NCBI GenBank assembly: GCA_016706595.1
Contig: JADJJH010000007.1
Coordinates: 186,001-250,000 of the forward strand
DNA: 64,000 nt
Direction of reading: 5' to 3'
From: Bacteroidota bacterium
Lineage (GTDB): Bacteria; Bacteroidota; Bacteroidia; Chitinophagales; Chitinophagaceae
In this document: in pieces, positions 7,374 through 15,000 of the stretch
Layout: each line of letters starts with the position of its first letter
How positions within the stretch are numbered: the first letter of the stretch is position 1
Position numbers and translations under genes: made by a program
Notes under the pieces: generated by a model
Database searches by the model: none
The model's input: only the letters and a program-made list of their open reading frames with translations
Told to the model about the DNA's origin: nothing

Positions 7374-8630
7374 CTAGATGTGTTCTGTTTTATTTACAGT
7401 AGCATCAAGTGTAGTTTTTTGATAATAGAACAAGCATAAAAAGAAAACAAAAAATACAATTCCTGCTTGTATTTCAAGCATGTCATCGGTAAGTAAGTTT
7501 AAAACCATTAAAACAATAAGCCAAATACCTAATGTATTCTTTAGTTTGACAAAATGATAGGCACTGCTTACCCAAATTAATATGATGAATACGATACCCA
7601 GGAATCCAATATCTAGCCAAGTATGGAATAGTTGATTATGTGTATGCATATTATCATTCGCTAAATTAGTATAGCCTTCATCTAATAATTTTTGTTTGAG
7701 CTGCGCATTCGCCGAACCCGTGCCATAGCCCCACATGGTTTTCTCTTGAATCAATTTCCACGAATTTTGCCAAGCGGTAATTCTACTGCCGGTTGAGTTC
7801 ATTATACTTACCTCTTTACTAATTGTACCTGTATCTCGTTGCGTTTCATGAATACGATATTTGATGGAAGGAATCTGAATTGCCAAGAATATAATAAAGC
7901 TTAACGCTAACATATAAGCTAACATTCTAGCTACGATGTTTTTAATTCTATCTAAAAATTTCCATAGCAAAAACAAAAAGAAAATGCCAATAAATAAGAT
8001 GGCTGTTTTTGAAATGAGTAACAGAAGAGCCAATGATAACATCAAAAAAATACCACCAAGCCAAAGCAATTGATAGTTACTTTTCGTTCGATAATTACTT
8101 ACTTCATAACCGCACCAAACCATGGCCAAAGCAAAGTAATTCGAATAGTAACCGGGATGCATAATGGCTTCGGAAATTTGCATCCGATTTAAGTAAACAA
8201 TTTTCCCTTTATCGAAATTGAGTAAAAGGTCGAGGCCTAATGTATACATAAATGAAACACAAAGTGAAATAGAAAAAGCATACATCAGTGATTGTTTGCT
8301 TTTATTATTGAAATAGTTTTCGGTTGAAAGTAGAAAAGGGATTACTAATAAGCTAAGTTTTACCATAATTGTTTGCATTGCAAAATCTGGATAATGTGTC
8401 CATATGCAAGCCACGATGTGTAGTAAAAAAAATAACCAACAAGTTGCAATAAATGGCTTTAGCTTAAAACTTCGAATCTTGTCGAGTAATTGTTTATCGA
8501 GTAGCCAATGTATAGATAAAAAAATGATACCCACTGAACTCAAGCGCTCGCTCCATGTAAATGAAAGTGCAATAAAAAAAACGATGGCAAGCCAGAAATT
8601 TTCTCGGTGTAGTTTGAGATTAGGGTTCAT
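7374..8630 (-). CDS. O-antigen ligase / polymerase-like membrane protein
   Basis: A 418-residue polytopic protein with about eleven hydrophobic segments and one larger hydrophilic loop near residues 255-330. That loop holds GSRITAWQNSWKLIQEKTMW, GYGTG and DNMHTHNQLFHTWLDIG, the pattern of the WaaL/RfaL/Wzy superfamily loop. In the family it joins or polymerises undecaprenyl-linked surface polysaccharide in the inner membrane. The frame stays open to a TTG at 8672, which would overlap the next gene's start, so ATG 8630 (MNPNLKLHRENFWLAIV) is preferred. It is divergent from the Sua5-type gene, with about 40 bp between starts. No other polysaccharide genes are next to it. Confidence 0.75.
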   Translation of the reverse strand: MNPNLKLHRENFWLAIVFFIALSFTWSERLSSVGIIFLSIHWLLDKQLLDKIRSFKLKPFIATCWLFFLLHIVACIWTHYPDFAMQTIMVKLSLLVIPFLLSTENYFNNKSKQSLMYAFSISLCVSFMYTLGLDLLLNFDKGKIVYLNRMQISEAIMHPGYYSNYFALAMVWCGYEVSNYRTKSNYQLLWLGGIFLMLSLALLLLISKTAILFIGIFFLFLLWKFLDRIKNIVARMLAYMLALSFIIFLAIQIPSIKYRIHETQRDTGTISKEVSIMNSTGSRITAWQNSWKLIQEKTMWGYGTGSANAQLKQKLLDEGYTNLANDNMHTHNQLFHTWLDIGFLGIVFIILIWVSSAYHFVKLKNTLGIWLIVLMVLNLLTDDMLEIQAGIVFFVFFLCLFYYQKTTLDATVNKTEHI

Positions 8631-8671
8631 CAATTGACGAAGATAATTAAGCGTTAGATTATATTTGTGCA

Positions 8672-9280
8672 ATGTTATTACAAATACATCCCAAGAATCC
8701 CGATCAAAGAAAAATTAAGCAAGTATTGGATTGTTTACGAAGTGGAGGCATTATTATTTATCCAACCGATACAATTTATGGATTAGGTTGTAGTATCGAG
8801 CATCCATCGGCCATTGAACGAATTTGTAGAATTAAACATATACAACCCGACAAAGCCTTACTCTCATTTATTTGTGCCGATTTGAGTCATTTAAGCGAAT
8901 ACACCAAATCAATTGATACCCCCATGTATCGTTTTTTAAAACAGTATACTCCCGGGGCCTTCACATTTATTTTACCCTCCAGTAAAAAATCGCCTAAAAT
9001 ACTCCGCACTAAAAAAGATACAGTGGGTATTCGTGTGCCTGATAATCAAATTTGCAGAACCTTGCTCCATGAACTTGGGCACCCTATATTAAGTACTTCA
9101 TTACCCTATACCGAGGATGAAATTCCGTATACAGATCCTGAAATTATGGAAGAAGTTTTTGGTTCACAAGTTGATATCGTAATTGATGGCGGAATGGGCA
9201 ATATTACTGCATCTACAATAGTTGATTGTACTAAAGAGCCTATAGAAATTATTAGACAAGGCGAGGGGATTATTGACTAA
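8672..9280 (+). CDS. Sua5/YciO/YrdC/YwlC family protein (threonylcarbamoyl-AMP synthase type)
   Basis: The 202-residue protein is a single YrdC-like domain. Visible motifs are the N-terminal IIIYPTDTIYGLGCS, the basic IERICRIKHIQPDKALLSFIC block, YTPGAFTFILPSS, the phosphate-binding TVGIRVPDN and ILSTSLPY. Family members make threonylcarbamoyl-adenylate for the t6A37 modification of tRNAs. The relaxed motif and length resemble the YciO branch, whose activity is less certain, so I give no TsaC symbol. The first ATG is used; the next ATGs lie well inside the domain. Confidence 0.85.
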   Translation: MLLQIHPKNPDQRKIKQVLDCLRSGGIIIYPTDTIYGLGCSIEHPSAIERICRIKHIQPDKALLSFICADLSHLSEYTKSIDTPMYRFLKQYTPGAFTFILPSSKKSPKILRTKKDTVGIRVPDNQICRTLLHELGHPILSTSLPYTEDEIPYTDPEIMEEVFGSQVDIVIDGGMGNITASTIVDCTKEPIEIIRQGEGIID

Positions 9281-9328
9281 AGACCATTACGTATACATTG
9301 TATTATCCATTACTACAAGTCATCTTTT

Positions 9329-9426
9329 AAGCAGGGATTCAGTGGCAACGATTGAGCGATTACCCCGCATCCCGAACGCTTCGGAAGGGAGAGGAGTAGT
9401 AGCGAAAGCGTGTTTGCCACCCAAAC
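9329..9426. repeat. GC-richer palindromic intergenic element (family C)
   Basis: Begins GGATTCAGTGGCAACG and ends GTGTTTGCCACCCAAACTGCC, so GTGGCAA and TTGCCAC pair. The centre holds CCCGAACGCTTCGGAAGGG, itself able to fold. It is noticeably richer in G and C than its surroundings. The ends share GGGATTCAG and GGGTGGCAAA with a site at 41568-41590. An 89-codon open frame runs over it but has no support. Confidence 0.45.
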
Positions 9427-9493
9427 TGCCTTCATCATTCATACAAAGTATAACTATTTGTGTTCTTAGTTGTAAAAGCATGTCAACTCAAAA

Positions 9494-9523
9494 TTGCCTG
9501 AACCACAATTTCTATTATCTTCG
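9494..9523 (+). promoter_or_regulatory. prfA promoter
   Basis: TTG at 9494-9496, exactly 19 bp, then TATCTTCG at 9516-9523. This is one mismatch from the Bacteroidota consensus TTG-N19-TAnnTTTG. Only eight bases separate it from ATG 9532, so the transcript would be almost leaderless. Confidence 0.7.
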
Positions 9524-9531
9524 CGCCCGTT

Positions 9532-10605
9532 ATGCTCGATAAGTTAGAAGCCATCAAAGGCCGTTTCGATAATATTGCCGTTTCGCTTACCAACCCTGAA
9601 GTAGTGAGCGACCAAAAAAGATTTTCTCAATTGAGTAAAGAGTACCGAAAACTTGAGAAGATTGTTGATGTATATAAGCAATATCGCAATTGTTTGGATA
9701 GCATTAGTTTTGGAAAAGAAGTTTTACAAACTGAAAGTGATGAAGAACTTCGAGATATGGCAAAGGAAGATTTAGCCAATTCGGAAGTTCAAAAGGAAAA
9801 TTTAGAGGAAGCTATTCGCCAGCTATTATTACCGAAAGATCCGCAAGATGAGAAGAATGTAGTGATGGAAATTAGAGCGGGCACTGGAGGCGATGAAGCG
9901 AGTTTGTTTGCCGGCGATTTGATGCGCATGTATATGCGATATGCCGAGAACAAAGGGTGGAAAGTGGCTTTGGTTGATGAAAATGAAGGAACGGCAGGAG
10001 GATATAAGGAAGTTATTCTAGAAATTATTGGAGAGGATGTATACGGTACCTTGAAATATGAAAGTGGTGTACATCGCGTACAACGTGTACCGGATACTGA
10101 AGCCAGCGGAAGGGTACATACGTCTGCTGCTACTGTAGCTGTAATGCCTGAAGCAGAAGAAATCGACTTTGAATTGAAAGATTCAGACTTGAAAATGGAA
10201 ACAGCCAGAAGTGGTGGTGCTGGCGGACAAAACGTGAACAAGGTTGAAACAAAGGTGATACTTACACACGTTCCTACCGGGACGGTGATTACTTGTCAAA
10301 CTGAACGTACCCAGCTAGGAAACCGAGATAAGGCAACAACCATGATGCGGACTAAATTATACGAAGAGCAAGTTCGTAAACACGAAGAGGCGATTGCGAA
10401 TAGCCGTAAAACACTGGTAAGTAGTGGCGATAGGTCAGCAAAAATTCGTACGTATAATTGGCCTCAAGGTCGAATTACCGATCATCGAATTAATAAAACC
10501 ATTTATTCGTTAGATAGTTTTGTGAATGGTGATATACAAGAAATGCTTGATTCGTTACAAGTGGCTGAAAATGCAGAGAAAATGAAGGCCGGGGAAACAG
10601 TGTAG
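9532..10605 (+). CDS. prfA: Peptide chain release factor 1
   Basis: Recognises UAA and UAG in the ribosomal A site and triggers hydrolysis of peptidyl-tRNA. The 357 residues are normal for RF1. The catalytic loop SGGAGGQNVNKVET has GGQ at residues 231-233. The stop-codon recognition P-x-T tripeptide appears in RVQRVPDTEASGR (PDT), which separates it from RF2 (SPF). The GTGGDEASLFAGDL and GVHRVQRVP motifs are also typical. The start codon is fixed by the closely spaced promoter. No prmC methylase gene is adjacent. Confidence 0.97.
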   Translation: MLDKLEAIKGRFDNIAVSLTNPEVVSDQKRFSQLSKEYRKLEKIVDVYKQYRNCLDSISFGKEVLQTESDEELRDMAKEDLANSEVQKENLEEAIRQLLLPKDPQDEKNVVMEIRAGTGGDEASLFAGDLMRMYMRYAENKGWKVALVDENEGTAGGYKEVILEIIGEDVYGTLKYESGVHRVQRVPDTEASGRVHTSAATVAVMPEAEEIDFELKDSDLKMETARSGGAGGQNVNKVETKVILTHVPTGTVITCQTERTQLGNRDKATTMMRTKLYEEQVRKHEEAIANSRKTLVSSGDRSAKIRTYNWPQGRITDHRINKTIYSLDSFVNGDIQEMLDSLQVAENAEKMKAGETV

Positions 10606-10725
10606 ACAATCTTCAATCTTCAATTTTCAGTCTTCACGCCAATGGAAATAATTTCCTTACATGCTAATAGTTGACTAAGAATACGTTGAAGGCATCCTTT
10701 GAAGATTGCAGACTGAAGATTGATC
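10606..10725. repeat. Inverted GAAGATTGA-type intergenic repeats
   Basis: CAATCTTCAATCTTCAATT follows the prfA stop. GAAGATTGCAGACTGAAGATTGA sits about 75 bp later (10699-10722) in the opposite orientation, so the two can pair. The same motif family recurs at 4346-4377, 23728-23806, 25534-25665 and 39885-39903. The rest of this 313-bp gap (to 10918) shows only a possible -7 box, TACTTTCG, at 10803-10810. Confidence 0.55.
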
Positions 10726-10918
10726 CAATAGCCATCGTATTGAAATTGATAATTGAATTCGTCCGTTCAACCTCTTTACTTCAAAAAATCAGGAATCCAT
10801 ATTACTTTCGCCACATGAAATGAAGCAAAACAATGCTTGATAGCTGAATGAAATGTCCCAATGGCTATCAGGGTGGCCTAATTCCATGTCAAAAATAAAA
10901 AACAATAAATACGAATAC

Positions 10919-12100
10919 ATGAAAAAAATACTTTCCCTCTTACTTATTTCTGGTATGGCAGTAATCACAACCCATGCACAGGATAATTTAGTAAATTCAT
11001 TAAAGTCGAATCAAAGCGATAGCGCAAAAGCAAAATTTCAATTCACAACCGTATTGAACCTTGAATGTTCGCCCGTTAAAAATCAAGGGAGTTCTGGAAC
11101 TTGCTGGAGTTACTCTGGCAACTCATTTCTTGAATCTGAAATGATGCACGACGGAAAATCATTTGTTGATATTTCTGAAATCTATACAGCACGATGTGCG
11201 TATATCGAACGAGCCAAAAATTATGTTCGCTTACACGGTAATATTGGCTGGGGCGATGGAGCCGAATTGCACGATGTAGTTTCGACTTATAAAAAGTATG
11301 GTGCAGTACCTTACGATGTGTATACGGGTTTAAATTATGGAACCAGCAAAAATAAGTTTGGCGAAATGCAAGCTGCACTCGAAGGCATGTTAAAAGGTAT
11401 TATTGCTAATAAAAATGGGAAGCTTACCAAAAATTGGTTACCGGCATTTACAGCAGTATTAGATGCTTACTTAGGTAAAGTGCCTGAGGAATTTCGTTAC
11501 AACGGAAAAACCTATACGCCACAAAGTTTTGCAAAGGAAGTAGTGGGCATACAACCCGAAAAATATATTGAATTGGGATCAGTAACCTATACCCCTTATT
11601 ATGAAGCGAGTATGCTAATGGTACCTGATAATTGGAGTTTGCAAAGTGTATATAATGTGCCTTTAAACGATTTAACTACCATTGCCGATAATGCTTTAAA
11701 AAATGGTTACACAGTAGCTTGGGCTACCGATGTGAGCGAAAAATATTTCAGTTGGAAGAATGGTGTAGCCATAGTGCCCGAAAAAGAAGTTGAAGATATG
11801 GAAGCTGATGAAGTGAAGAAAATGTTTGATGGCCCGCAAAACGAAAGAGAAATTACCGCTGAACTTCGCGAAGAAGCTTTTGATAATTATACCACTACCG
11901 ATGATCATGGAATGCATATTGTAGGCTTGGCAAAAGATCAAAATGGCAAAGAGTATTATATGGTTAAAAATAGCTGGGGCGATAAAAATGATTACAAAGG
12001 ATATTTATATGTAAGTAAGGCTTTTTTTAATTACAAAACCGTGGCTATTTTAGTGAATGAAGCAGCCATACCTAGTGGTATTTTACGTAAGCTGAAATAG
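10919..12100 (+). CDS. C1B-family cysteine peptidase (bleomycin hydrolase / aminopeptidase C type)
   Basis: A 393-residue papain-fold peptidase. The catalytic set is readable: the oxyanion Gln and Cys62 in NQGSSGTCWSY, His333 in DDHGMHIVG and Asn351 in VKNSWGD. Residues 1-22 (MKKILSLLLISGMAVITTHA) form a signal peptide, so it acts in the periplasm or outside, unlike cytoplasmic PepC. The frame extends 22 codons upstream, but the signal peptide fixes ATG 10919. C1B enzymes act as aminopeptidases in ring-shaped hexamers; whether this secreted form does so is unknown. It seems to stand alone. Confidence 0.9.
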   Translation: MKKILSLLLISGMAVITTHAQDNLVNSLKSNQSDSAKAKFQFTTVLNLECSPVKNQGSSGTCWSYSGNSFLESEMMHDGKSFVDISEIYTARCAYIERAKNYVRLHGNIGWGDGAELHDVVSTYKKYGAVPYDVYTGLNYGTSKNKFGEMQAALEGMLKGIIANKNGKLTKNWLPAFTAVLDAYLGKVPEEFRYNGKTYTPQSFAKEVVGIQPEKYIELGSVTYTPYYEASMLMVPDNWSLQSVYNVPLNDLTTIADNALKNGYTVAWATDVSEKYFSWKNGVAIVPEKEVEDMEADEVKKMFDGPQNEREITAELREEAFDNYTTTDDHGMHIVGLAKDQNGKEYYMVKNSWGDKNDYKGYLYVSKAFFNYKTVAILVNEAAIPSGILRKLK

Positions 12101-12195
12101 TGAGTGTTATGAGTTGTAACTGAAATAATGTACATTGTTTTAATGTTTGGAAAACAAATCAATCAATCGTCTTCAAACATTCATAAATAGTGATT

Positions 12196-14040
12196 ATGAA
12201 GATACCGGAACGTATGAAAAATATTGTCATTCTTGTATTATGTCTTTGCTTAGGTATCTTGTCAAAAGCCCAAGATTTGAATCGAGCTAAGCTTGATTCT
12301 TTAATTGCCATAGCTAATAACAGCCATTCGGATTCGGAACATATTACTGCATTAAATCAAATCACCACCTCATATTGGTATGTAGGAAGCCCGGTGGTTA
12401 AAGATTCATTTCTTTATTATGCTAAACTTGCCGTAGGGGAGGCAAAAAAATCCACCTATAAATTAGGTTATGCAGAGGCATTATTTAACTATGGTAGATA
12501 TCATGTTTCGGCAAGTAATCGCATGGTTGAAGCCACCCCAAGTTTTTTAGAAAGCTTAGCGGTGTTTGAAGAACTGAATGATAGTACAGGTATTTCACGT
12601 TGTTATGTTCAATTAGGGGTCGTAAATTTTTCGATGCAGAATTATGAGGTGGCTATTGAAAAACATAAATTAGCCTTACGATATAAAGATAATATCACCT
12701 CAAAATATTTATTGGCAATTTGCTATAGTGAGCTGGATAGTGTTAAACAAGCAAAAACGTATTTTCAATTGGCAATTCAAGATTATACAAAACAAAATAA
12801 TCACGATCGTTTAATTGAATGTTTTATGTATTTGGGGCGAATGTTTATTAAAACCAATCAACTTGATTCTGGTTTCTACTATCTTAATAAAAGTGTTGCA
12901 CTTCTTAAAACAAGTGATGATGCTTTAAAACGTCGCAGACCCTATGCATTTTTAGCCACCGCCTATCTTAAAAGTAATGATCTTAAAAATGCTATGTTCT
13001 ATGCCCATAAGAGTTATGTCGATGGGAAAAATAATTTGGATGAGATTACAGTGGCCGAATCTTTGCATGTTCTTGCGCAGGCATCTGCATTGCAAGGCAA
13101 TTACAAAAATGCATTTCAATATTTGAATGAATTGTATGATTTAAAAAACAATTCATTAAGTGGAAGTATTAAACAAAAAATTGCCGACATGCAAAGTCAA
13201 TTTACTTATGTTAAAGAAATGAATGAGCAAAAAATCAGACAGGAAAAGGATCGAGAGTTTGCACAACAACAAATCAATCAGCAAAAAAATCTACGAAACG
13301 CTTTTATTATAAGTGCTGTTTTGCTTTTGCTCTCGCTTGCTTTATTATATAGTCGTTTTCAATTAAAGCGAAATGCAAATCTTGAATTGGAAGTTAAGAA
13401 TGAAATGATTTCGAATGAAAAAGATCGATCTGATAAATTGTTGCTAAATATTTTGCCTACTGAAATTGCCGATGAATTAAAACGAACCGGCGAATCGGCT
13501 GCCCGACAGTATGAACATGTGACGGTTTTATTTACTGATTTTGTAAACTTTACAGGCATTAGTGAAAAAATGAAACCTACCGATTTGGTGCAAGTAGTTC
13601 ATAAATATTTTACTGCATTTGATGCAATTATGGATAAGTACGGACTCGAAAAAATAAAAACAATTGGTGACGCTTATCTTGCAGTTTGTGGTTTACCCTT
13701 GGAAGTCGAAGATCATGCCATAAGAGTTGCCAAGGCTGCTTTGGAAATTCAACAATTAACTTTGCAAAAAGATTCACAATTTCAGATTCGAATTGGTATA
13801 CATTCCGGTCCGGTAGTTGCCGGCATTGTAGGTGTAAAAAAATATGCTTATGATATTTGGGGTGATACCGTTAATACTGCTGCTCGCATGGAGCAACATA
13901 GCGAAACCTCAAAAATTAATATGAGTGGTGCCACTTTCGAACTTGTGAAAGATGCATTTCATTGCGCTTATCGTGGTAAAATTGAAGCAAAAAATAAAGG
14001 ACAAATTGATATGTATTTTTTGGACTCTGTTAAGGTGTAA
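12196..14040 (+). CDS. TPR-containing class III adenylate cyclase
   Basis: A 614-residue membrane-anchored cyclase. Order: signal-like segment (residues 7-24), five to seven tetratricopeptide-like helix pairs up to about 345, a coiled coil rich in Gln/Lys/Glu, a membrane helix (NAFIISAVLLLLSLALLYSR), a second short coiled coil, then the catalytic domain from about 440. Metal ligands are Asp448 (LFTDF) and Asp492 (IGDAYLAVCG). The base-selecting pair is Lys488 and Asp553, the ATP type rather than the Glu/Cys pair of guanylate cyclases. Asn560 and Arg564 (DTVNTAARM) are the transition-state residues. The TPR part lies outside the membrane, so it may sense a periplasmic protein partner. A GTG at 12190 is an alternative start. 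No cAMP-binding regulator lies nearby. Confidence 0.9.
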   Translation: MKIPERMKNIVILVLCLCLGILSKAQDLNRAKLDSLIAIANNSHSDSEHITALNQITTSYWYVGSPVVKDSFLYYAKLAVGEAKKSTYKLGYAEALFNYGRYHVSASNRMVEATPSFLESLAVFEELNDSTGISRCYVQLGVVNFSMQNYEVAIEKHKLALRYKDNITSKYLLAICYSELDSVKQAKTYFQLAIQDYTKQNNHDRLIECFMYLGRMFIKTNQLDSGFYYLNKSVALLKTSDDALKRRRPYAFLATAYLKSNDLKNAMFYAHKSYVDGKNNLDEITVAESLHVLAQASALQGNYKNAFQYLNELYDLKNNSLSGSIKQKIADMQSQFTYVKEMNEQKIRQEKDREFAQQQINQQKNLRNAFIISAVLLLLSLALLYSRFQLKRNANLELEVKNEMISNEKDRSDKLLLNILPTEIADELKRTGESAARQYEHVTVLFTDFVNFTGISEKMKPTDLVQVVHKYFTAFDAIMDKYGLEKIKTIGDAYLAVCGLPLEVEDHAIRVAKAALEIQQLTLQKDSQFQIRIGIHSGPVVAGIVGVKKYAYDIWGDTVNTAARMEQHSETSKINMSGATFELVKDAFHCAYRGKIEAKNKGQIDMYFLDSVKV

Positions 14041-14067
14041 GCCCTATTCTCCTATCCATTTCAATGG

Positions 14068-14075
14068 TATCTTCG
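14068..14075 (+). promoter_or_regulatory. -7 box upstream of the beta-barrel candidate
   Basis: TATCTTCG, 19 bp before ATG 14095. It lies just after the cyclase stop, suggesting that the downstream gene has its own promoter. No clear TTG was found at the expected spacing. Confidence 0.4.
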
Positions 14076-14094
14076 TCTCTCAACAAAGAAGGGT

Positions 14095-14841
14095 ATGAAA
14101 AAGCAATCTGTTTTTATGTTGATGATTTGTTTGTCACCAATAATAGCTTTTTCACAAAAGCATGCAGTTAGTATAAACATGTATTCGTTTAGTAGCTACC
14201 AAAGATTGTTTACTAATTTACAATCCGATGATGAACAAAATGTAGATGGTATACAACTCGCACCGGCAGTTGAATACGCACATGAGCTAAAAAATAAATT
14301 GATGTATACGATTCAATATAATTATGCAAGTCAAAAAAGTATCAGTAGTTCTTCCTTTTCATCTGGCGATAGCAGTAATTCTTCGAGCAATGAAAATGTT
14401 TATAAAACACAAACTCATGGACTTCGTTTCGGCTTAGGAAAAAATACGAAACTTGGAAAGTATCTTTTGTATTCAGGCATTTCTGTTCCTATTCAATATA
14501 GCGTGAATCGGAACTATACAATGCGTAATCAAGTTTATAATTTTCAAGGTCAACAAATAGCTCATGCTTACTCGAATGAAAAGAGGCCGAATCAAATTTC
14601 GTTGGGTACATTTCTTACACAATCATTTTATTACCCGGTTTGCAAGCAACTTTATGTAGGGGTTGAATTAAATTTAGGATTCAATTATACTTACAGTAAA
14701 GGCATACGAACCGAAGTTGGGGAAAATGTTGATAGTTGGGGGTCGATTCATGTGATAGATGAACGAACTACTTATCAAGAAAGATATAGCAATATGCAGT
14801 TTTTAACTGCTCTTTCTGTTCGGTATACTTGGGGTAAGTGA
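14095..14841 (+). CDS. Outer-membrane beta-barrel candidate
   Basis: A 248-residue protein of unknown function with a clear signal peptide (MKKQSVFMLMICLSPIIAFSQ, residues 1-21). The mature part has alternating hydrophobic/polar stretches with many Tyr, Ser and Asn, and ends in an aromatic-containing strand (LTALSVRYTWGK). This pattern suits an 8-10-strand outer-membrane barrel. A Ser-rich loop (SISSSSFSSGDSSNSSSNE) lies near residues 83-101. I do not recognise a named family. Confidence 0.65.
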   Translation: MKKQSVFMLMICLSPIIAFSQKHAVSINMYSFSSYQRLFTNLQSDDEQNVDGIQLAPAVEYAHELKNKLMYTIQYNYASQKSISSSSFSSGDSSNSSSNENVYKTQTHGLRFGLGKNTKLGKYLLYSGISVPIQYSVNRNYTMRNQVYNFQGQQIAHAYSNEKRPNQISLGTFLTQSFYYPVCKQLYVGVELNLGFNYTYSKGIRTEVGENVDSWGSIHVIDERTTYQERYSNMQFLTALSVRYTWGK

Positions 14842-14976
14842 TCATTACATTCATTTTTTAAGTAACACAAGCCTACTATACATTCCCTAAGTGTTTATTT
14901 AATATCTGTTCGCAATACCAACATACACTACTACACTTGAACCCTACCACATGTAAGCATTTTCACATGAATGTAT

Positions 14977-14984
14977 TATATTTG
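14977..14984 (+). promoter_or_regulatory. -7 box for the formate dehydrogenase gene
   Basis: TATATTTG, 16 bp before ATG 15001. A TTG at the proper upstream distance is not obvious. The beta-barrel gene ends at 14841, so the dehydrogenase probably starts its own transcript. Confidence 0.5.
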
Positions 14985-15000
14985 ATTACAAATTTTTTAC

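Noticed and set aside
9273..9542. 89-codon frame between the Sua5-type gene and prfA
   Set aside because: It overlaps the end of one gene, crosses a palindromic element and the prfA promoter, and its translation looks like no protein.
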